Positions 51,128-59,357 of a DNA stretch of 64,000 nucleotides are shown piece by piece (position 1 is the first letter of the stretch; the number at the start of each line of letters is the position of its first letter). The notes under the pieces were generated by a model, which ran no database searches, was not told where the DNA came from, and saw only the letters and a program-made list of their open reading frames with translations. The translations under genes were made by a program, and so were the position numbers. The DNA lies in the NCBI RefSeq assembly GCF_036169555.1, contig NZ_CP108032.1, forward strand, positions 744,001 to 808,000, in the 5' to 3' direction. Source of the stretch: Streptomyces sp. NBC_00306. GTDB lineage: Bacteria > Actinomycetota > Actinomycetes > Streptomycetales > Streptomycetaceae.

Positions 51128-52777
51128 ATGAGATCGTCGCCCGCTGCCCGTCTCCTCCGGCCCGCCGCGCTCATTCCGTTGCTGGTCGCGGCGCTCGCCT
51201 TCCCCGCCTCCGCGCCCGCGGCCGCCGCCCAGGCACCGGTCCATGCATCTGCGCCCGTACCGGCATCCGTACCGGCACGGGCGCCGGTACCGGGTGAGCT
51301 GCGACCGTACGACGTGAGCGACGTCTACAGCGCCGGCATCTCGTCCGGCGGCTATATGGCCACCCAGCTGCATGTCGCGTACTCCGGCACGTTCGACGGC
51401 TCGGCGGCGTTCGCGTCCGGCCCGAACTTCTGCGCACAGAACGACCTCAACAAGGCCCTGCTGGCCTGCATGGACACCCTTCAGGACCTCCAGCTCGACA
51501 AGCTCGAACAGACCACCCGTGACTGGTCGGCGCAGGGTCTCGTGGACCCGGTGTCCCATCTCGTCGGAGATCCGGTCTACGTCTTCAGCGGATCGGGTGA
51601 CACCACCGTCAAGCGCCCGGTGGCCGACGCGCTGTCGGACTACTACGGCCGATTGGGCGCGCGCGTCCGCTACGACAACAGCACGGCGGCCGGCCACGCG
51701 TGGATCAGCCCGCTCGGCCCCAACTCCTGCACGGTCACGGCGAATCCGTGGATCAACAACTGCGGCTTCGACGCGGAACGCGACCTGCTCGGCCACCTCC
51801 TCGGCAGCGCCACCGCCCCCGCCGCCGCACCCGGCGGAACCCTGACCCAGTTCGACCAGAACCCCTACGCGCCCGGTGGCCAGGCACGGACGATCTCGAT
51901 GGACGAGAAGGGCTTCGTCTACGTACCCGACACCTGCGCGGACGGCGCGGCCTGCACCCTGGTGGTCGCGCTGCACGGCTGCAAGCAGGGCTACTCGTAC
52001 CAGGGCTTCGGCAGCCAGTTCATCGACAAGGCGTATCTCAACGAGTACGCCGACACCAACAACCTGATCGTGCTGTACCCGCAGGCCGTCCCCACCACCA
52101 CGCTCGACAACCCCAACGGCTGCTGGAACTGGTGGGGTTACCAGGGTGACTCCGCCTACGCCCGGCACGGCGGCAAGCAGATCGAGACCGTCATGGCGAT
52201 GGTGAGGGCACTCGGCGGCGACGGCACACCGCCGCCGGCCGGAAACCTGATAACACTGCCGAGCACGGACGCCCAGGACGGCTACATCAAGGCCGCAGCA
52301 GACGGCTCGGTCGCGTCCGTCGGCACGCTGGAAACGACGTACGGCCTCGCTCTGGGCCGCGGAAGCGACGGCAAGTACAACCGGAGCGTGCTGTCCTTCG
52401 ACACCTCCCGCATCCCGCCCGGCAAACAGCTCACCCGCGCCTATGTGACGCTCACCCACAGCAGCGGCTCCGGTTCCCCATGGACCAGCCCGACGGGCAA
52501 CCGCCTGCTGGTCGATGTGCACCACGGCTGCCTGAGCGCGTGCACGGTCGAGCCGGCGGACTGGTCGGCCACCACGACGGCCCCGGGATCGGCGGAGGTC
52601 ACCGCGTTCACCTCGGGCACCAGATCCTCGACGAACCTGTCGACGGCGGGACTTGCGGCGGTGAACCGCTCGGGGGTGACCCAACTGCGACTGCGTTTCG
52701 CGGCGAACCAGACGTCGAATGCGTATGTGTTCGTCAACAAGGACACGAGGGCCACGCTGACGGTGGAGTACGAGTAG
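51128..52777 (+). CDS. Secreted PHB-depolymerase-family esterase
   Basis: A 549-residue protein with a Sec signal (about residues 1-38) and an Ala/Pro/Val linker. The lipase box G70-I-S72-S-G74 (SAGISSGGYMATQ) gives the nucleophile. VVALHGCKQGYSYQGFG with NNLIVLYPQAV is the oxyanion-hole part, here C-terminal to the lipase box as in circularly permuted type 2 depolymerases. About residues 370-549 form a beta domain of DNRLRE/CBM96 type (YNRSVLSFDTSRIPPG). It degrades polyhydroxybutyrate or other esters outside the cell. GGGAGGG precedes the ATG. Not co-transcribed with the operon before it (253 bases away). Confidence 0.9.
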   Translation: MRSSPAARLLRPAALIPLLVAALAFPASAPAAAAQAPVHASAPVPASVPARAPVPGELRPYDVSDVYSAGISSGGYMATQLHVAYSGTFDGSAAFASGPNFCAQNDLNKALLACMDTLQDLQLDKLEQTTRDWSAQGLVDPVSHLVGDPVYVFSGSGDTTVKRPVADALSDYYGRLGARVRYDNSTAAGHAWISPLGPNSCTVTANPWINNCGFDAERDLLGHLLGSATAPAAAPGGTLTQFDQNPYAPGGQARTISMDEKGFVYVPDTCADGAACTLVVALHGCKQGYSYQGFGSQFIDKAYLNEYADTNNLIVLYPQAVPTTTLDNPNGCWNWWGYQGDSAYARHGGKQIETVMAMVRALGGDGTPPPAGNLITLPSTDAQDGYIKAAADGSVASVGTLETTYGLALGRGSDGKYNRSVLSFDTSRIPPGKQLTRAYVTLTHSSGSGSPWTSPTGNRLLVDVHHGCLSACTVEPADWSATTTAPGSAEVTAFTSGTRSSTNLSTAGLAAVNRSGVTQLRLRFAANQTSNAYVFVNKDTRATLTVEYE

Positions 52778-52863
52778 AAGTACGGGGGCAGGGGCCTGCC
52801 GGTGTCGTCGTTGTGCCGAGGCACCGGCTGGGCTCTCCGGGGAATTCGCCGAAGACTGTGACC

Positions 52864-53029
52864 TAAGGGCTGTCCCGTAATCCCCGGCGGGCGCACGACG
52901 ACATCTACGGCACCTCGCTGCGTTGTCGGATCGCCCGAATACGCCCAGTATGAGGACGACCCTTCGCCTTGCGATGCACCGCATCTGACGCCGCGCGCTG
53001 GTCCACCGGGGATTACGGGACAGCCCTTA
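52864..53029. mobile_element. 166-bp MITE-like element with perfect 24-bp inverted repeats
   Basis: The left end starts TAAGGGCTGTCCCGTAATCC and the right end is its exact inverse for 24 bases, ending in CAGCCCTTA. There is no coding frame inside. The right TTA directly touches the IS630-type element. A related but degenerate end stands at about 55218-55234. Confidence 0.8.
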
Positions 53030-53083
53030 CTGAGCTTTTCGTTAGTTCTGCGGGTGCGGGGGGCTCGCTGGTGGGATCCTGAA

Positions 53084-53602
53084 GTGGTGTCTTTCAAACC
53101 TTCGTCTGTTGCCTCCGGGCCTGTCGTTCCTCCTTTGACGCGGCCGCAGTTGGCCGAGGCACGGCGGGTGCGAGCAGTGGAGTTGTTTGAGCAGGGCTGC
53201 CCGAATGCCGAGGTCGCGCGGATGTTGGGGGTCCATGCCGAGAGCGTGCGGCGGTGGAAACGGGTGTGGGAGAAGGGTGGCACTCATGCCTTGCGGAGAC
53301 GTCCGGCCACCGGCCGTCCGCCGAAACTGGACGATGCCCAGGTCGAGCAGGTGCGGACCGCGCTGGAGCAGGGTGCTCAAGTTCACGGGTTCGAGGCCGA
53401 TCTGTGGACATTGGAACGGGTCGGTCTGGTCGTCGAGCGCGTGACCGGAGTAGCTCTGTCGCGGGCGTCGGTGTGGCGACTGCTGACCGGCCGGCTGGGA
53501 TGGAGTCTGCAGCGCCCGGAGCGTCGCGCGGTCGAGCGGAACGAATCCGAGATCGCCCGCTGGATCGCCCACGAGTGGCCACGCATCAAAAGGGGGCGGT
53601 GA
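53084..53602 (+). CDS. IS630 transposase, N-terminal DNA-binding frame (orfA)
   Basis: About 172 residues of helix-turn-helix sequence: ELFEQGCPNAEVARMLGVHAESVRRWKRVWEKGG and LLTGRLGWSLQRPERRAVERNE, the winged-helix repeats of IS630 transposases. The start is a GTG at 53084 or 53087 (VSFKPSS); an earlier GTG exists at 53054. The stop TGA overlaps the start of orfB (GTGA). Confidence 0.85.
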   Translation: MVSFKPSSVASGPVVPPLTRPQLAEARRVRAVELFEQGCPNAEVARMLGVHAESVRRWKRVWEKGGTHALRRRPATGRPPKLDDAQVEQVRTALEQGAQVHGFEADLWTLERVGLVVERVTGVALSRASVWRLLTGRLGWSLQRPERRAVERNESEIARWIAHEWPRIKRGR

Positions 53603-54174
53603 ACACACGTGCCTGGATCGTCTTCCTCGACGAATCGGGCGTGTCGCTGTTGCCTCAGATCCGTCGCACCTACGCTCCCCGCGGCCGAACTCCGCTCCTG
53701 CGGCACCGGCTCAATTGGAAGCGCGCCTCGACGGCTGCAGCTCTTGGTTACCACGCCGCCGATCCTGAGCGCGGGCCTCGGCTGTGTTTCCACGTCAAAC
53801 CCGGTAGCTACGACACCGCCGCGCTCATCGAAGTCATGGAACAGCTGAAGGTGTTCTACCGCGAGGAACGGGTGGTGCTGGTCTGGGACGGACTGTCCGC
53901 CCACTGGAGCCGGGCCATGCGCGCCTGGGTCGCCGAACAAGACTGGCTCACCCTCGAACGATTACCCGCCTACGCACCCGAGCTCAACCCGGTGGAACTC
54001 CTGTGGTCATCGCTCAAGAAACGCGAACTCGCCAACCTCGCCGGCAACCACCTCGCCGATGTTGTTGACGCCACCGAACAAGGCATCCACCGAATCAACC
54101 AGAACCCGCAGCTGCCCTGGTCCTTCCTCACCCACACCGGACTCACCATCCATCCACCAACCCCACCGAACTAA
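53599..54174 (+). CDS. IS630 transposase, DDE catalytic frame (orfB)
   Basis: About 191 residues with the DDE_3 triad: WIVFLDESGVSLLP (Asp), VVLVWDGLSAHWS (Asp) and YAPELNPVELLWSSLKK (Glu). It lies in the -1 frame relative to orfA, with AAAAGGGGGCGG just before the junction, so a fused transposase could arise by -1 slippage. Alternatively it starts at the GTG at 53599. Confidence 0.87.
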   Translation: MNTRAWIVFLDESGVSLLPQIRRTYAPRGRTPLLRHRLNWKRASTAAALGYHAADPERGPRLCFHVKPGSYDTAALIEVMEQLKVFYREERVVLVWDGLSAHWSRAMRAWVAEQDWLTLERLPAYAPELNPVELLWSSLKKRELANLAGNHLADVVDATEQGIHRINQNPQLPWSFLTHTGLTIHPPTPPN

Positions 54175-54284
54175 CGAAAAGTTCAGTAGCAGCCGGTGTG
54201 GAATGTCCCGCCGTGCACGGCGGGATGCCGACCGGGTTCCGGGGGCGAACACCGGGCCACGAGGTACGGCGAATCCGACGTCCC

Positions 54285-54524
54285 CGTCAGGTTCGTGCGC
54301 CAGTAGGCAGCGACGAGCAACACCCGGTCCTCTAGCGCCAGGCTCCAGGGCCGGCCCTTGCGCACCGGATCCGCATCCTCGCGCCGCAGCGCGGTGACCA
54401 GCTTGCCGAACTGGCTCGGGCTCAGCCCGGTGAATCGGGCTATCCAGGACGGCTCCGACACCGTGATCACACCAGCCACAACGCGATCGTCTCATGCGTG
54501 ACCAGCGGTCTTTGCGGCAGTCTC
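54285..54524 (-). pseudogene. IS5-family transposase remnant with one intact end
   Basis: The minus strand from 54479 encodes MAGVITVSEPSWIARFTGLS and ALEDRVLLVAAYWRTNLT, the N-terminal helix-turn-helix of IS5-type transposases. Homology ends at 54285 after about 65 residues; the frame runs on to 54183 with unrelated sequence. The outer end GAGACTGCCGCAAA (54511-54524) looks like the terminal repeat. Confidence 0.7.
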
Positions 54525-55158
54525 AGCTGCTCAGAGGCGAGCCCCATGCGGGATCGTGCCACGGTCTCCCGGTCAGGCCGGTGAGCAGATGCTCCGTCGT
54601 GCTCAAGGCGATGTCTTGCGCCACCCCTACTGCGGTCAGGGCAGCGCTGAGCCGGGCAGACGCCTCCTCCGGCACCTCCAAGTCGTTGAGAATGAGAAGG
54701 GGAAGAAGCAACAGAAGGCGGGCGGCAGGCTCGTCGACACCGTCGACACCGTCGGCTTCTGACGCGGGGTTCTCGGCGATGCGGACCAGTTCCCGCCACG
54801 CAAGCCCGGTCCCCGAGAGTTCCCCCTCCCAACTGGCGAGCTGCTGGGCGTGGCTCTGGCCTGGATGGATGAGCAGGAAGTCGATGCCGCAGTCGCCGAC
54901 CAGGTTGCGGAATACCACCACGACTCCGGAGCCGTCCGCACTGGGCACCCGGAGCACCGGCCAGCGTTCGGGATCGAAGAGGATCTCGGACAAGGCATCG
55001 ACATCAGCTCCGTCCTCGCCGAACCACTCCGGAACGGGACTCTCGGCGTTGGCTCCACCAGCGCAGATCTCCGACAAGTAGTTCGACCAGAAGCCCGGGC
55101 GAGCAAGCAGTGACTCTCCTGCGTCCAACGGGCCGTCGTCGTATCCCTCAATCAACAC
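54523..55158 (-). CDS. Hypothetical protein, possibly 3'-truncated by IS5 remnant
   Basis: A 211-residue acidic protein, not recognised. Seen: LARPGFWSNYLSEICAGG near the start, a beta-rich centre (ERWPVLRVPSADGSGVVVVF with IDFLLIHPGQS) and a Leu-rich helical segment AARLLLLLPLLILNDLEVPEE. The stop codon TGA (54523-54525) overlaps the outer end of the IS5 remnant, so the original protein may have been longer. Could be an immunity or SUKH-like protein, but I have no direct evidence. Confidence 0.6.
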   Translation of the reverse strand: MLIEGYDDGPLDAGESLLARPGFWSNYLSEICAGGANAESPVPEWFGEDGADVDALSEILFDPERWPVLRVPSADGSGVVVVFRNLVGDCGIDFLLIHPGQSHAQQLASWEGELSGTGLAWRELVRIAENPASEADGVDGVDEPAARLLLLLPLLILNDLEVPEEASARLSAALTAVGVAQDIALSTTEHLLTGLTGRPWHDPAWGSPLSS

Positions 55159-55526
55159 CCCGTAGTCCTGTCACCAGCCACTGACATGGCTCGTCCCAGG
55201 GGCAGGGGTCCAGGCAGTTGCGGGACGGCCCTTAGTTCCTCCATTTACCGTACTCAATTCAACAATCACACGTTGTGCTGATCATCACAGTGCAACATCT
55301 TGAGGACATCCAAGACACCCTCATAGAGTCGTGATCATGGCAGGCAAGTGAGTCCGACTTTGCACCCTTCAAGCAATTTCGGGTACGAGGTGTCGGCTAC
55401 AACTGAGCCCCACGTGGGCCACCTTCCGCCCCCGTCGGAACACAAGCCGCCGCCTCGATCGGCTTTCACGTCTCCATTGCTGTGTTCACGGGCGTAATTC
55501 CCCGTTCCCCAACCGGCAGGATGACC
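55159..55526. other. Lower-GC stretch with degenerate IS end
   Basis: A 368-base gap. At 55218-55234 TTGCGGGACGGCCCTTA resembles the right end of the MITE (TTACGGGACAGCCCTTA). From 55235 to 55400 the sequence is clearly A/T-richer than its surroundings. No gene seen. Confidence 0.55.
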
Positions 55527-56378
55527 ATGCCCGATATCCCCACCTGCATCATCGGCAGCTCACACAACACCGCCCCACTCGCTACCGGTGGACACGACCC
55601 CGACAAGTACGCCGAGGTGGGCTCCTTCACCAAAGTCATCACCGGAACCATCCTCGAACAGTTGGCCAGGGAGGGCGTATTGACTGTTGACGATCCTGTC
55701 GAACGGTGGCTCGACGCCCCTGCCGGGTCCGGTATCACCCTGCGGCATCTCGCCGAGCACACCTCCGGCCTCCCCCCGGTGCCACCCGGCACCACAAACA
55801 TCGATCCCTACAAGAAGTTCAGCGACGACAGGCTGCGTGCGATCCTCGCTGCGGGTCTCGACCGGCTCACCACCGCACCCGCAGGAGAACGCGAGGAGTA
55901 CTCCAACTTCGGCTACGCCGTGCTCGGGGCAGTCCTGACGGCGGCCGGCGGCCAGGACTACAGCGATCTTGTCGCCACGCACGTCCTCTCTCCACTCGGC
56001 CTGCCACCAGAAGCGATGACCGCGCGTCCGCCGGAACACAACCGATCACTCGCGAGAGGGTGGTTCGGACGCAGCGTCACACCGTGGGACATGACAGGCG
56101 CGATTCTGCCCGCAGGCGGTCTCTGGGCCGCTCCCCGCACCGTCGCCCGCGTACTGACCGGCCTCGTCCTCGACCGCACGCTGGGGGAGCCGTCACTCAG
56201 CTGGCAACGAACCGGACCGCTGCCGCTGATGTGGCACAACGGGGGCACCCGTAGATCAACGGTCTTCGCCGGAGCCGTCCCCGACGGCCGCTGGATCGTC
56301 GTCCACCGCCTGCACGGGTCCCTCGAAGAGACGGACCGCATAGGACTGGGACATCTACGCGCCGCCACCGCAGACTGA
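55527..56378 (+). CDS. Serine beta-lactamase-like hydrolase
   Basis: A 283-residue class C beta-lactamase/PBP4-like fold. The SxxK motif is in EVGSFTKVITG, YxN in EEYSNFGYAVLG, and HNG (in place of KTG) in MWHNGGTRRS. TLRHLAEHTSGLPPVP is a family block. The first strand is short and there is no signal peptide, so it is probably an intracellular esterase or peptidase, or a truncated form. AGGA is 6 bases before the ATG. Located in the IS-rich, lower-GC zone, so possibly acquired. Confidence 0.82.
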   Translation: MPDIPTCIIGSSHNTAPLATGGHDPDKYAEVGSFTKVITGTILEQLAREGVLTVDDPVERWLDAPAGSGITLRHLAEHTSGLPPVPPGTTNIDPYKKFSDDRLRAILAAGLDRLTTAPAGEREEYSNFGYAVLGAVLTAAGGQDYSDLVATHVLSPLGLPPEAMTARPPEHNRSLARGWFGRSVTPWDMTGAILPAGGLWAAPRTVARVLTGLVLDRTLGEPSLSWQRTGPLPLMWHNGGTRRSTVFAGAVPDGRWIVVHRLHGSLEETDRIGLGHLRAATAD

Positions 56379-56542
56379 CGTCGGCCAACGCCTCAGGGCT
56401 GTCCTGCTCCGTTACGTCACCCGCCGGAACAGATTCGACGCCGCTGTCAGGCAAATGCCGGGACCTCACATGATTCGCGGCTCATGGAAACGACACTGCG
56501 CATCTCATGCTGACGTATTCCCGGCCCGGCAAAGGAGCAAGG

Positions 56543-56806
56543 ATGTGTTGTGATCGCTCGGACGGGTACCCGCTTCACAGAATGCCCTCAGGGCATTTTC
56601 CCTTCCACGCCAATGGAGGAAGAAGGAGTCTGACCGTGAACGGCTCACCCACGGAAAGCGGGCGGATCACCAGTCGGCACAGCAGCACCGGAGAGCCCGT
56701 GCGTATGTGTATGCCGGCTGTGATCGTCCCGGAGGACGGATCAGGGCCGAAGCAGAGCGACCGCAGAGACGAGGAAGAGCGCACCATCGTCGTCGGCGAC
56801 GACTGA
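56543..56806 (+). CDS. Small hypothetical protein
   Basis: An 87-residue frame with an excellent AAGGAG site 5 bases before the ATG at 56543. The C-terminal half (SGRITSRHSSTGEPVRMCMP) faintly recalls the effector domain of GntR regulators, and the tail is charged (DRRDEEERTIVVGDD). It could be a regulator remnant. Not recognised. Confidence 0.4.
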   Translation: MCCDRSDGYPLHRMPSGHFPFHANGGRRSLTVNGSPTESGRITSRHSSTGEPVRMCMPAVIVPEDGSGPKQSDRRDEEERTIVVGDD

Positions 56807-56846
56807 GACCCCCGGGCAGTCGCCAGGGGCCAACGCCCCCTCTGTG

Positions 56847-57677
56847 TCAGCCCTGTCCGCGGATCATCGACAGCAGCCGCCCGTGCGTCTCCGCGTCCGA
56901 GGCCACGACGAGACCCCGGCCTCCCGGGCCGGCCCGTCCGGTCCCTCCGACCGGCACGCCGTCGACTCCGGTGACGACGCAGCCGGCGGCCCGGCACACA
57001 GCGATACCCGCCGCGAAGTGCACGCTCTCGGTCAGGTCACCGCCGTCGGTGACGTACGCGGCGCGCTTGCCGGCCGCGACCCAGGCAAGTGCCAGGGTGC
57101 TCGACACCACCCGCGGCCGGAACCCCGCGACGAAATCCGGGTGAGCGAGCAGGTCCACCGCCCTGAATCCGGGGGCGCTCGGAAAAGGCGGATCCAGGTT
57201 CACGTCCACCAACCCGGTGGCGGCCGTGGGTGTCATCAGCTCGTCCACCCCGTCGCGCCGCACCCACGCCGTCGTGCCGTCGGTGAAGAAGACCTCGCCG
57301 CTGAACGGATCGGCCACCGCCGCCGGGCCATCGCGCAGTGCCACGTTCACCGCGACCAGCATGTTGCCGACCGCGTAGTTGAGCGTCCCGCAGAGGGGAT
57401 CCACCAACCACTGTCGCCCCGCGTCCGCCGGGCCCCGTCGGCCGCCCTCCTCGCCGTGCACCGCGTCCTCGGGCCGGGCAGCGCGGATGACGGCGAGGAT
57501 CGCCTCCTCGGCCGCCACATCGGCGTCGGTGGCGAAGTCCCCGGCACCTTTGTCGATGCGGGAGAGCCGCTGCCCGTACCTGGCGAGCACAACCTCCGCA
57601 CCGGCACGCGCCGCGGCCGTCGCGACCTCGGCATCGTCCCGGTGTGCGGTCGAGTCGGTCATGACTGGTTCGGTCAT
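56847..57677 (-). CDS. Inositol monophosphatase family protein
   Basis: A 276-residue protein of the IMPase/FBPase fold. HGEEGG is the first metal site, and WLVDPLCGTLNYAVG is a variant of the WxxDPxDGTxNF signature (Cys in place of Asp). Near the end the usual WDxAAG motif is replaced by ESVHFAAGIAVCRAAG. The altered metal-binding residues may reduce or change activity. Its ATG overlaps the stop of the alpha/beta hydrolase gene by four bases, so the two are coupled. Confidence 0.83.
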   Translation of the reverse strand: MTEPVMTDSTAHRDDAEVATAAARAGAEVVLARYGQRLSRIDKGAGDFATDADVAAEEAILAVIRAARPEDAVHGEEGGRRGPADAGRQWLVDPLCGTLNYAVGNMLVAVNVALRDGPAAVADPFSGEVFFTDGTTAWVRRDGVDELMTPTAATGLVDVNLDPPFPSAPGFRAVDLLAHPDFVAGFRPRVVSSTLALAWVAAGKRAAYVTDGGDLTESVHFAAGIAVCRAAGCVVTGVDGVPVGGTGRAGPGGRGLVVASDAETHGRLLSMIRGQG

Positions 57678-58522
57678 GACTGCCGGCCGAGGAAGCGGGC
57701 GGTGGTGGCGACGAAACGGTCCGCGTCGTCGAGCCACGGAAAGTGACCGGCACCGGGCTGGACGACGTATGCGGCGTCCGGGAACAACTCCGCGCACTCC
57801 GCCGTCGGTCCGGGAGGAGAGTTCAGGTCGAACTCCCCCGCGAGCACCAGTACCGGCCCAGCGAAGTGCGCGAGCGCCGCCCGCGTGGCATCCGGATCGA
57901 AGGCGCCCTCGGCGCCGAAGACCGCCGCTGCCTCCTCGTTCTTCTGACCGTCCTTCGCCGCCTGATGGGCGCGGGCTGTGTCGTCCCAACGGCCGTAGAA
58001 GAACGGCTCGATGGCCTGCCAGCTGTCGTCCGTCGCCTTGCCCGAGGTGATCGCCTCCAGGGCCGCGAAGGCGGTCGGGAACCACGGCTCCTCGCTGCGC
58101 AGTTGCGCGGTCTCGCGCCGGGCCTCTCCGGGGACGGCGATACCGAGGGCCGTGGCGCTCGGCGTGATGAGCGCGAGCCTGCCGACCCGCTCGGGGTGAC
58201 GGGCCACGTAGAGCGCCGCGAGGTTCGTGCCCGCGGAGTGGGCGAGCAGGTCCATCCGGTCGAGGCCGAGGTGCTCGCGCAGCGCCTCGATGTCGTCGAC
58301 CAGCCGGTCGCAGCGGTAGGAGTCGGCGCTCTGCGGCACCGCGGATCTCCCGGTCCCCCGAAGGTCCGGCAGGATCAGCCGCCGGTGCGCGGACAGGCCG
58401 CCGAGGTCACCGAGGTAGGCCGACGCCTGCATCGGTCCGCCGGGCAGGCAGACCACGGGAGGACCGTCGCCGACCACGTGGTAGGCGAGTTCGGTGCCGT
58501 CGTACGCGGGGAGGGTGGGCAT
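57674..58522 (-). CDS. Alpha/beta hydrolase (proline iminopeptidase-like)
   Basis: A 282-residue alpha/beta hydrolase. The oxyanion loop VVCLPGGPMQASAYLGDL, nucleophile in DLLAHSAGTNLAALY, Asp in LAGEFDLNSPPG and His in VQPGAGHFPWLDD complete the triad. The start at 58522 begins PTLPAYDGTELAYHVVG. The longer upstream frame overlaps a terminator and the next gene and is rejected. Substrate unknown. It forms an operon with the inositol-phosphatase-like gene. Confidence 0.9.
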   Translation of the reverse strand: MPTLPAYDGTELAYHVVGDGPPVVCLPGGPMQASAYLGDLGGLSAHRRLILPDLRGTGRSAVPQSADSYRCDRLVDDIEALREHLGLDRMDLLAHSAGTNLAALYVARHPERVGRLALITPSATALGIAVPGEARRETAQLRSEEPWFPTAFAALEAITSGKATDDSWQAIEPFFYGRWDDTARAHQAAKDGQKNEEAAAVFGAEGAFDPDATRAALAHFAGPVLVLAGEFDLNSPPGPTAECAELFPDAAYVVQPGAGHFPWLDDADRFVATTARFLGRQS

Positions 58523-58631
58523 GGCGACGACCTTGTCAGCGGCATCCGCTCCCGGCAACTCAATTCGCGGCCCACAGCCGGGGAGTCGGGACACAGCGGC
58601 CGGTCGTCGAGCGCGGCCGGGCAAAAGCCGA

Positions 58632-58662
58632 AGCCCTCCGCCGGCATGTGCGGCGGAGGGCT
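58632..58662 (-). terminator. Hairpin terminator after the SRPBCC gene
   Basis: An 11-base perfect stem AGCCCTCCGCC / GGCGGAGGGCT with a 9-base loop, 60 bases downstream of the SRPBCC stop and upstream of the alpha/beta hydrolase. A TTTTGC tract follows on the minus strand. Confidence 0.78.
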
Positions 58663-58722
58663 CGGATCGTACGGCTTCAGCGGGACCTTTCGGCTCCTGC
58701 GGGTCCTTGCGGCCGCCATACG

Positions 58723-59154
58723 TCAGACACGCCGGCCGGCGAGTTCCTCCGCCATGCGCTGGAACTCGCCCAAGTCGTAGTTGGCGAGCGTCTTGTCGAG
58801 GTTGGTGAGCGCGCCGAGGTGTTCGAGGAAGCCGTCGGGCTCGTACTCGACCTGAAGGGTCACGCGGCTCGTGGTGTCGCTGAGGTGGTGGAAGGTGACC
58901 ACGCCGGCGTGGTGGACCCCGGCGACCGTCTTCCACGCGATCCGGTCCTCCGGCACGACTTCGGTGAGCTCGGCGATGAACTGCTTGTCCGCACCGGGCA
59001 GCGAGAGCCACCAGGCGAACCTCCGGTCGTCGAGCCGGTCGACCCGCTCGACATGGCTGAGGAAGCGCGGCCACTCGGTCACGTCCTGCCACAGACCCCA
59101 GCTCACGGAGACGGGGGCGTTGACGTCCACGGCTTCGATCAGAGATGCCGACAT
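58723..59154 (-). CDS. SRPBCC family (COQ10/START-like) protein
   Basis: A 143-residue stand-alone SRPBCC fold: IEAVDVNAPVSVSWGLWQDVTEWPRFLSHV at the start and TTSRVTLQVEYEPDGFLEHLG with a C-terminal helix. Such proteins bind hydrophobic ligands. It resembles the SRPBCC part of GvpZ in this window. AGGAAAGGA lies just before the ATG. Confidence 0.87.
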   Translation of the reverse strand: MSASLIEAVDVNAPVSVSWGLWQDVTEWPRFLSHVERVDRLDDRRFAWWLSLPGADKQFIAELTEVVPEDRIAWKTVAGVHHAGVVTFHHLSDTTSRVTLQVEYEPDGFLEHLGALTNLDKTLANYDLGEFQRMAEELAGRRV

Positions 59155-59357
59155 GGAGGGTCCTTTCCTGACGATCCGGTTTTCCGCGTTCCTCCACCGG
59201 GTGCCCTCCGATGCGCCGCGCACACGATCTGTTCCGGCGTGCCGGGGTCGGGAAGTGCCGCGGTGGGACGACGTCTGCGGCGGCACCGTCCCAACTCGCC
59301 CCCGACGCCTACAGGATGGGCACCGGCGCACGCGAGACGTATCCGCCCCCGTACCCA

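Larger units (their letters stand above)
53030..54186 (+). mobile_element. IS630-family insertion sequence (1157 bp)
   Basis: Terminal inverted repeats CTGAGCTTTTCGTTAGTTC and its inverse (one mismatch, CTGAACTTTTC...) bound the element. It is flanked on both sides by TA, the target duplication of IS630/Tc1-mariner elements. It holds two overlapping frames (53084-53602 and 53599-54174). The left TA is the last two bases of the MITE. Confidence 0.9.
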
